Assembly (NCBI GenBank): GCA_009921765.1
Contig: RFXC01000158.1
Coordinates: forward strand, 1-10,435
Source: Betaproteobacteria bacterium
GTDB taxonomy: Bacteria; Pseudomonadota; Gammaproteobacteria; Burkholderiales; Burkholderiaceae
Reading direction: 5' to 3'
DNA length: 10,435 bases
Within the stretch, counting starts at the first letter, position 1. The number at the start of each line of letters is the position of its first letter. The position numbers and the translations under genes are program-made. Under the pieces are notes generated by a model that searched no databases, was not told the DNA's origin, and saw nothing but the letters and a program-made list of their open reading frames with translations. Below, piece by piece: positions 7,096 through 10,435 of the stretch.

Positions 7096-8486
7096 GCCTG
7101 CGCCACAATGCGGGCCGCGGTTTCGCGCCAGCTGCGGGCGAGCGCGGGCGCTTCCCCTTCAATGAGGGCGGCAAGTTCGGCTGCGGCGCGAGGACAATCA
7201 GCGCCCGCGTTATCGGCGAGTTTCGCGATCAGGGTGGGTTCATCAAACGGCTGATCGGCACCGCCACGCGGGTTGAGAACGAACTCGGTGAGCGATGCGC
7301 CATCGCTGAACGTCCAGGTGACCCGGCCGGGGCGGTCATGCGGCGGCGGCCCGGCCTCGGCGCAAGGCACCAGCCGTACACGCTCGCGCAGACGCGAGAT
7401 ACCGGGGTCGGCCAGCGTATCAAACGTGAAGGCAGCGGCCCCGCCGGTTCCGAGCCGGGTGGTGGCCGCCACGGCATGCGGCATCGAGAACTTTGCCGAC
7501 AGCACGGTTTCGGGTTCGACCGCGCTCAGTGCCAGCCCGGACGGCCCGGCCTCCACCACGATCTCGCGGATGTCGTCCACGCTTCGGCCGTCCAGCCGCT
7601 GGCGCAACTGCAGGCAGGCTTCGACCGCCGCATGCGCATAGTTACAGCATGCAAACATCTTGTGATAGCCGCTTGCGACCGACCACACTTCCCCCAGGCC
7701 TGCAGTGAGCGCCTCGAGGCGCACCCGCGTGCGAAAGCTGGTGGCAAAGACATCGTGAATCGTGTGAATTCCCCCACCGATACCGGCCTCGGCCCAGTTG
7801 CACGCCTGCATGCCGATCCAGGCGCCCGCCGCCGTCCAGCCGTTGCGAACCAGCGACCCCTCTACCGCTGTATCAAACGGACCGGCGAAGGTCATGGATG
7901 CAGCGCCGGTGACAGCCGCCTGCATGGTGGCGGCGGAATGTCCGCGCACCAGCGACACCGCGACCGCTGCGCCGATCGTGGCAAATGCCGCGTGGGGATG
8001 CACGTAGAACCCTGGAAACGGATAGGCGAGAGCGATCCGGGTCGTCAATTCATAAGCGAGCGCGACCGCACGGACCACCTCTTCGGCGGTGAGGCCACGC
8101 GCCTCGGCCTCGGCAAGCAACGCCGGAATCGCGTAGGCGCCGCCGTGGCAGGATGCGAGGCGAAAGCCTTCGTCGAGTTCACACCAGGTGATTGCCATGC
8201 CATTGGCGCAGGCAGCGGCGGCGCGATCGGTGACAGCGCCCGCGCGGGCGAACACAGTGGCCTCGCGCGCACCGCTTGCGGCGGCAAGAAACCCCGCGCG
8301 CGCCTTTTCAACCTGCGGCTCACGCGATCCGGCGATGATCGCACCGATGTCGTCGGCAAGGATGGTGGCAGCGCGGCGCTGCGCAGCGCGCGGCAAGGGG
8401 CGCCTGGCCGCCTCCGCGGTCCAGTCGAACAGCGCCCTGAGCTCGCGCCCCGCGAGCTCTCGGCTTTCCTTCGGGTCGGCGCTCAT
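7092..8486 (-). CDS. MmgE/PrpD family protein (paralog B, divergent active site)
   Basis: A 464-aa MmgE/PrpD-family protein. I chose the ATG at 8486 rather than 8519 or 8558: it matches the partner's length, and the upstream candidates fall inside or before the predicted promoter. Family landmarks are A-D-D-I-G-A-I-I-A-G (44-53), A-N-G-M-A-I-T-W-C-E-L-D-E-G (94-107) with H114, Y-E-L (145-147), Y-V-H-P-H (161-165), N-G-W-T-A-A-G (215-221) and K-M-F-A-C-C-N-Y-A-H-A (276-286). It differs from paralog A at key sites: D-F-D-D-T is E-L-D-E-G here, and the active-site lysine aligns with S211 in an E-G-S-L-V-R-N segment. Conversely it keeps the H-P that paralog A lost. It is thus a separate subfamily, not a recent duplicate. 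Overlap with paralog A by ATGA suggests matched production. Substrate unknown. Confidence 0.88.
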   Translation of the reverse strand: MSADPKESRELAGRELRALFDWTAEAARRPLPRAAQRRAATILADDIGAIIAGSREPQVEKARAGFLAAASGAREATVFARAGAVTDRAAAACANGMAITWCELDEGFRLASCHGGAYAIPALLAEAEARGLTAEEVVRAVALAYELTTRIALAYPFPGFYVHPHAAFATIGAAVAVSLVRGHSAATMQAAVTGAASMTFAGPFDTAVEGSLVRNGWTAAGAWIGMQACNWAEAGIGGGIHTIHDVFATSFRTRVRLEALTAGLGEVWSVASGYHKMFACCNYAHAAVEACLQLRQRLDGRSVDDIREIVVEAGPSGLALSAVEPETVLSAKFSMPHAVAATTRLGTGGAAAFTFDTLADPGISRLRERVRLVPCAEAGPPPHDRPGRVTWTFSDGASLTEFVLNPRGGADQPFDEPTLIAKLADNAGADCPRAAAELAALIEGEAPALARSWRETAARIVAQA

Positions 8487-8517
8487 CAAGATCACCAGGG
8501 TCTGTGAAAGGGGCCCC

Positions 8518-8546
8518 ATGGTACAGTCGCCTCGACCCAGCCTCAA
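8518..8546 (-). promoter_or_regulatory. Likely sigma70 promoter for the MmgE/PrpD pair
   Basis: On the minus strand TTGAGG (8546-8541) and TACCAT (8523-8518) are 17 nt apart, each matching four of six consensus bases. Transcription would begin near 8511, giving a leader of about 25 nt and agreeing with the ATG at 8486. The -35 box lies beside the AAGGA ribosome site of the opposite-strand hydrolase gene, so the two divergent transcription units share a very short (74 nt) region. Confidence 0.4.
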
Positions 8547-8560
8547 GGACTCCCGCAAAG

Positions 8561-9412
8561 ATGAAGCGCGCCTACCTCAGCACCGGCATCGGTCAGATTC
8601 ATCTCTACGAACACGGCCAGGGCGAAGCGGTTCTCATGCTGCATGAAACACCGCGCTCGGCCCGCAGCTTCGCACCGCTCATGCAGGCGCTCGGCTCACG
8701 ATACCGTTCCATCGCGCCCGACAATCCGGGGTTCGGCATGTCCGACCCGCTCCCCGAAGACGCCACCATGGAGAGCCTCGCGCGCGTGATGGTGGAGGTC
8801 CTGGATGGCCTGCAGATCGAACGCGCGCACCTGATCGGCTTTCACACCGGCAACAAGATCGCCGCAGCAATGGCGGCCCACCACCCCGATCGCGTTGCAA
8901 AGACGGTGCTCATCGGCATGACCCACAGCCTGGTGGTCTCCCGACGCGCCCGCAATGCGGCCATCATGGAAATTGTCCGCAGGCATTTTGGTGGCTTCGA
9001 GCCCACCGCGGACGGCAGTCATCTGCTTCGAACCTGGGGGTCAGACTTTGGCGCGCTTGCCGCGCTCTGGTGGAAGCCCTCGATGCTGGGGGCTGCCCAG
9101 ATCGATGACCAGGCGCTTGTCGGTCAAGAGCAGCGTGCGATTGAATCGATTCAGTGCCGGCGGGCCATTCGAAAAATCTATGCAATGAACTTTGATTTCG
9201 ATCTCGCCGCCACACTTCGCCGCGTTCGCACCCCCACACTGGTGATCGAATGCTGCGTGCCTGAAGAACTGCACCTGGGCCGCCAAGGCGAGAAAATGGT
9301 GGCTCTCATGCGCTCGGCAGAACTGCTCAGCCTTGATCACGCGGGGTTTGATGCCACCGAGGCGCATGCCGCCACCATCGCGCGTGCATGCCGGCGCTTT
9401 TTCAGCCGCTAG
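8561..9412 (+). CDS. Alpha/beta-fold hydrolase with histidine at the nucleophile position
   Basis: This 283-aa protein has the alpha/beta-hydrolase layout: V-L-M-L-H-E-T-P (24-31) at the oxyanion loop, D-N-P-G-F-G-M-S-D (54-62), the nucleophile elbow L-I-G-F-H-T-G-N (91-98), the strand P-T-L-V-I-E (225-230) before the acid loop, and the final histidine in L-D-H-A-G-F (258-263, H260). The elbow residue, normally Ser, Asp or Cys in G-x-Nuc-x-G, is His95. The canonical G-x-x-D acid loop is replaced by C-C-V-P-E-E (231-236), so E235 or E236 may serve. It may not be an ordinary esterase. I chose the ATG at 8561, with AAGGA 11 nt upstream; the in-frame GTG at 8504 would extend it by 19 residues that do not look conserved. 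It is 26 nt upstream of the racemase-family gene and likely co-transcribed with it. Confidence 0.85.
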   Translation: MKRAYLSTGIGQIHLYEHGQGEAVLMLHETPRSARSFAPLMQALGSRYRSIAPDNPGFGMSDPLPEDATMESLARVMVEVLDGLQIERAHLIGFHTGNKIAAAMAAHHPDRVAKTVLIGMTHSLVVSRRARNAAIMEIVRRHFGGFEPTADGSHLLRTWGSDFGALAALWWKPSMLGAAQIDDQALVGQEQRAIESIQCRRAIRKIYAMNFDFDLAATLRRVRTPTLVIECCVPEELHLGRQGEKMVALMRSAELLSLDHAGFDATEAHAATIARACRRFFSR

Positions 9413-9438
9413 TCTTCCTTGCTCCACAGGACACACGC

Positions 9439-10278
9439 ATGGCTCCCATCCGGATCTGGCATCAAAGCTTCACCGACCTCACGGTCATGCCCATCTACCG
9501 CAAGACCCTCAGCGAGCACGCGCAGGCCGTGATGGGGTCCGAGGCTGAAGTTCGGGTTCACGGTCTTCGGCCTGGCACCTATGCCGAGGCCTGCGCGCCG
9601 ATCGCTGCAATCCGGCATCGCTGGGTAGCCGCCGTGCAGGAACTGCAGGTGGCAGACGCTGCGCTGGTGGCCGAGCGCGAGGGATTCCACGCCATGGCGA
9701 TCGGCTGCTTCTTTGACCCGGGCCTGCGCGAGGCACGTTCGCTGGTCGAGATTCCGGTGGTGTCGCTGGGCGAGAGCTGCGCGCTCGCTGCGTGCTCACT
9801 CGGCCGGCGTTTCGGCATGATCACGCTCTGCGCAGATCAATCAGCCGATTATTCCGACATGATCCATGCCTACGGGCTGGAGCGGCGCTTTGCGGGCGCA
9901 CTCGCACTTGAGCCCGCCATTGACGAATTCGCGCTGGAAGCCGATGAGGACACTGCCCGCTCAATCGAAACCCGGTTTGACGAAGCCTGCGCGCGGATGG
10001 TCGCCCAGGGCGCGGACATCATCATTCCTGCAGACGGCGTGCTCAATGAATTCCTGGTGCGGCGCGGACGGCTGAAGGCCCACGGCAACGTACCTGTGAT
10101 GGACAGCCTGGGCGTACTGTTTCAGCACGCCGCGTTCATGGTCCGGATCGCCCGCTCCACCGGCGCGGGCGCAAGCCGCCTTCAGATGTACACCAAACCG
10201 CCGGCCGACATGATCGCGCATGTTCGCGGCGCAGCAGGCCTGCGACCGCTGGGGCACGATTTTTCAGGCGACCGCTGA
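9439..10278 (+). CDS. Asp/Glu/hydantoin racemase family protein lacking the second cysteine
   Basis: This 279-aa protein belongs to the aspartate/glutamate/hydantoin racemase superfamily, which includes racemases, maleate isomerase and arylmalonate decarboxylase. The first active-site region is clear: A-I-G-C-F-F-D-P-G-L-R-E-A-R (87-100, C90), followed by I-P-V-V-S-L-G-E-S (105-113) and L-G-R-R-F-G-M-I-T (121-129). The second active-site region reads I-I-I-P-A-D-G-V-L (194-202), with Ala198 where two-base racemases have cysteine in a G-C-A-G motif. A normal two-cysteine racemisation is therefore unlikely, while an isomerase, lyase or one-base reaction remains possible. I chose the ATG at 9439, with AGGA about 7 nt upstream; an in-frame ATG at 9388 lies inside the hydrolase gene and adds a non-conserved 17-residue lead. 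Cytoplasmic; last gene of the plus-strand pair. Confidence 0.88.
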   Translation: MAPIRIWHQSFTDLTVMPIYRKTLSEHAQAVMGSEAEVRVHGLRPGTYAEACAPIAAIRHRWVAAVQELQVADAALVAEREGFHAMAIGCFFDPGLREARSLVEIPVVSLGESCALAACSLGRRFGMITLCADQSADYSDMIHAYGLERRFAGALALEPAIDEFALEADEDTARSIETRFDEACARMVAQGADIIIPADGVLNEFLVRRGRLKAHGNVPVMDSLGVLFQHAAFMVRIARSTGAGASRLQMYTKPPADMIAHVRGAAGLRPLGHDFSGDR

Positions 10279-10435
10279 GCGCGTGATGCGGGGCACGCCG
10301 GGGCCCGCGCACCGTCAGCGACTCTATGCCGAATAACTGTGCAGCAATAACTTGCATCATCCTCGACGCACGGCGTACACATTCTGTACTCACTTTTCTT
10401 GTAGCCTGCGAGCCCAGAGTGTGTGCTTAGGCAGT
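10279..10435. other. Non-coding tail with no recognised gene
   Basis: After the racemase-family stop there is a GC-rich stretch (10279-10320) and then a more AT-rich stretch (10321-10435). No conserved protein or RNA is recognisable. The shift in base composition and the dyad at 10375-10389 suggest the upstream control region of a gene lying beyond the right edge, but the direction is unknown. Confidence 0.5.
10375..10389. promoter_or_regulatory. Short inverted repeat GTACA-N5-TGTAC, possible operator
   Basis: GTACA-CATTC-TGTAC is a perfect dyad with 5-bp arms spaced by 5 nt, in the AT-richer region after the last gene. Its size suits a dimeric transcription factor, for example of the GntR type. 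With arms this short it could be coincidence. Confidence 0.25.

Noticed and set aside
5683..7254. A 523-codon open frame on the plus strand opposite MmgE/PrpD paralog A
   Set aside because: The product is rich in Arg, Gly and His with no recognisable domain, while the minus strand carries clear family motifs throughout. Long antisense frames are expected in GC-rich DNA.
7089..8507. A 472-codon open frame on the plus strand opposite MmgE/PrpD paralog B
   Set aside because: Same pattern: low-complexity Arg/Gly-rich translation, no domain, fully covered by a well-supported gene on the other strand.
10283..10315. GC-rich possible hairpin after the racemase-family gene
   Set aside because: Only a stem of about five pairs (GCGGG/CCCGC) with a long loop, and no T-run follows, so it cannot be supported as an intrinsic terminator.
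1..10435. CRISPR arrays, insertion sequences, tRNA or rRNA genes, attachment sites
   Set aside because: No regularly spaced repeats, transposase motifs, terminal inverted repeats or tRNA/rRNA-like segments were seen on either strand.

Overview
This is a GC-rich (roughly 60-65% by eye), densely packed bacterial window that looks like an organic-acid catabolism locus of a betaproteobacterium, probably Burkholderiales (Alcaligenaceae/Comamonadaceae-like). The hint is the combination of an orphan Bug/TctC-type periplasmic receptor, a family greatly expanded in Bordetella, Achromobacter and Cupriavidus relatives, with TRAP transport genes and MmgE/PrpD, FAH, SMP-30 and Asp/Glu-racemase family enzymes. 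The taxonomic call is inference; there is no rRNA or other marker gene.

Layout. (1) 1-1692, minus strand: a TRAP transporter operon in the order receptor (DctP), small membrane subunit (DctQ), large membrane subunit (DctM, only its first codons in the window). (2) 1693-1946: a divergent control region with a good sigma70-like promoter facing right, whose -35/-10 spacer is filled by a 7-bp-arm inverted repeat, and a weaker promoter candidate facing left. (3) 1947-5716, plus strand: a four-gene set encoding a fumarylacetoacetate-hydrolase-family enzyme, an SMP-30/gluconolactonase-family protein, a TctC/Bug receptor and a two-domain ferredoxin-like protein of unknown function that starts on a GTG overlapping the receptor's stop codon. 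(4) 5698-8486, minus strand: two MmgE/PrpD-family proteins of nearly equal length (464 and 465 aa) joined by an ATGA overlap. The second converges on the previous gene with a 19-bp 3' overlap. (5) 8487-8560: a short divergent region. (6) 8561-10278, plus strand: an alpha/beta-hydrolase and an Asp/Glu/hydantoin-racemase-family protein. (7) 10279-10435: a non-coding tail with a small inverted repeat.

How the genes may work together (inference). Two unrelated periplasmic receptors (TRAP and Bug) point to uptake of carboxylates. The enzymes belong to families that open lactones (SMP-30), cleave or isomerise 2-oxo/beta-diketo acids (FAH), dehydrate, decarboxylate or epimerise polycarboxylates (MmgE/PrpD), hydrolyse esters or C-C bonds (alpha/beta hydrolase) and racemise, isomerise or decarboxylate acids (Asp/Glu racemase). 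No oxygenase, dehydrogenase, CoA ligase or regulator is in the window, so the substrate cannot be named. The most notable point is that several of these proteins depart from their family's textbook active-site residues: His at the alpha/beta-hydrolase nucleophile position, Ala at the second racemase Cys, loss of the lysine in one MmgE/PrpD protein and of a His in the other, and Gly for the carboxylate-binding Arg in the TRAP receptor. The locus therefore may carry out chemistry that routine family names would misdescribe.
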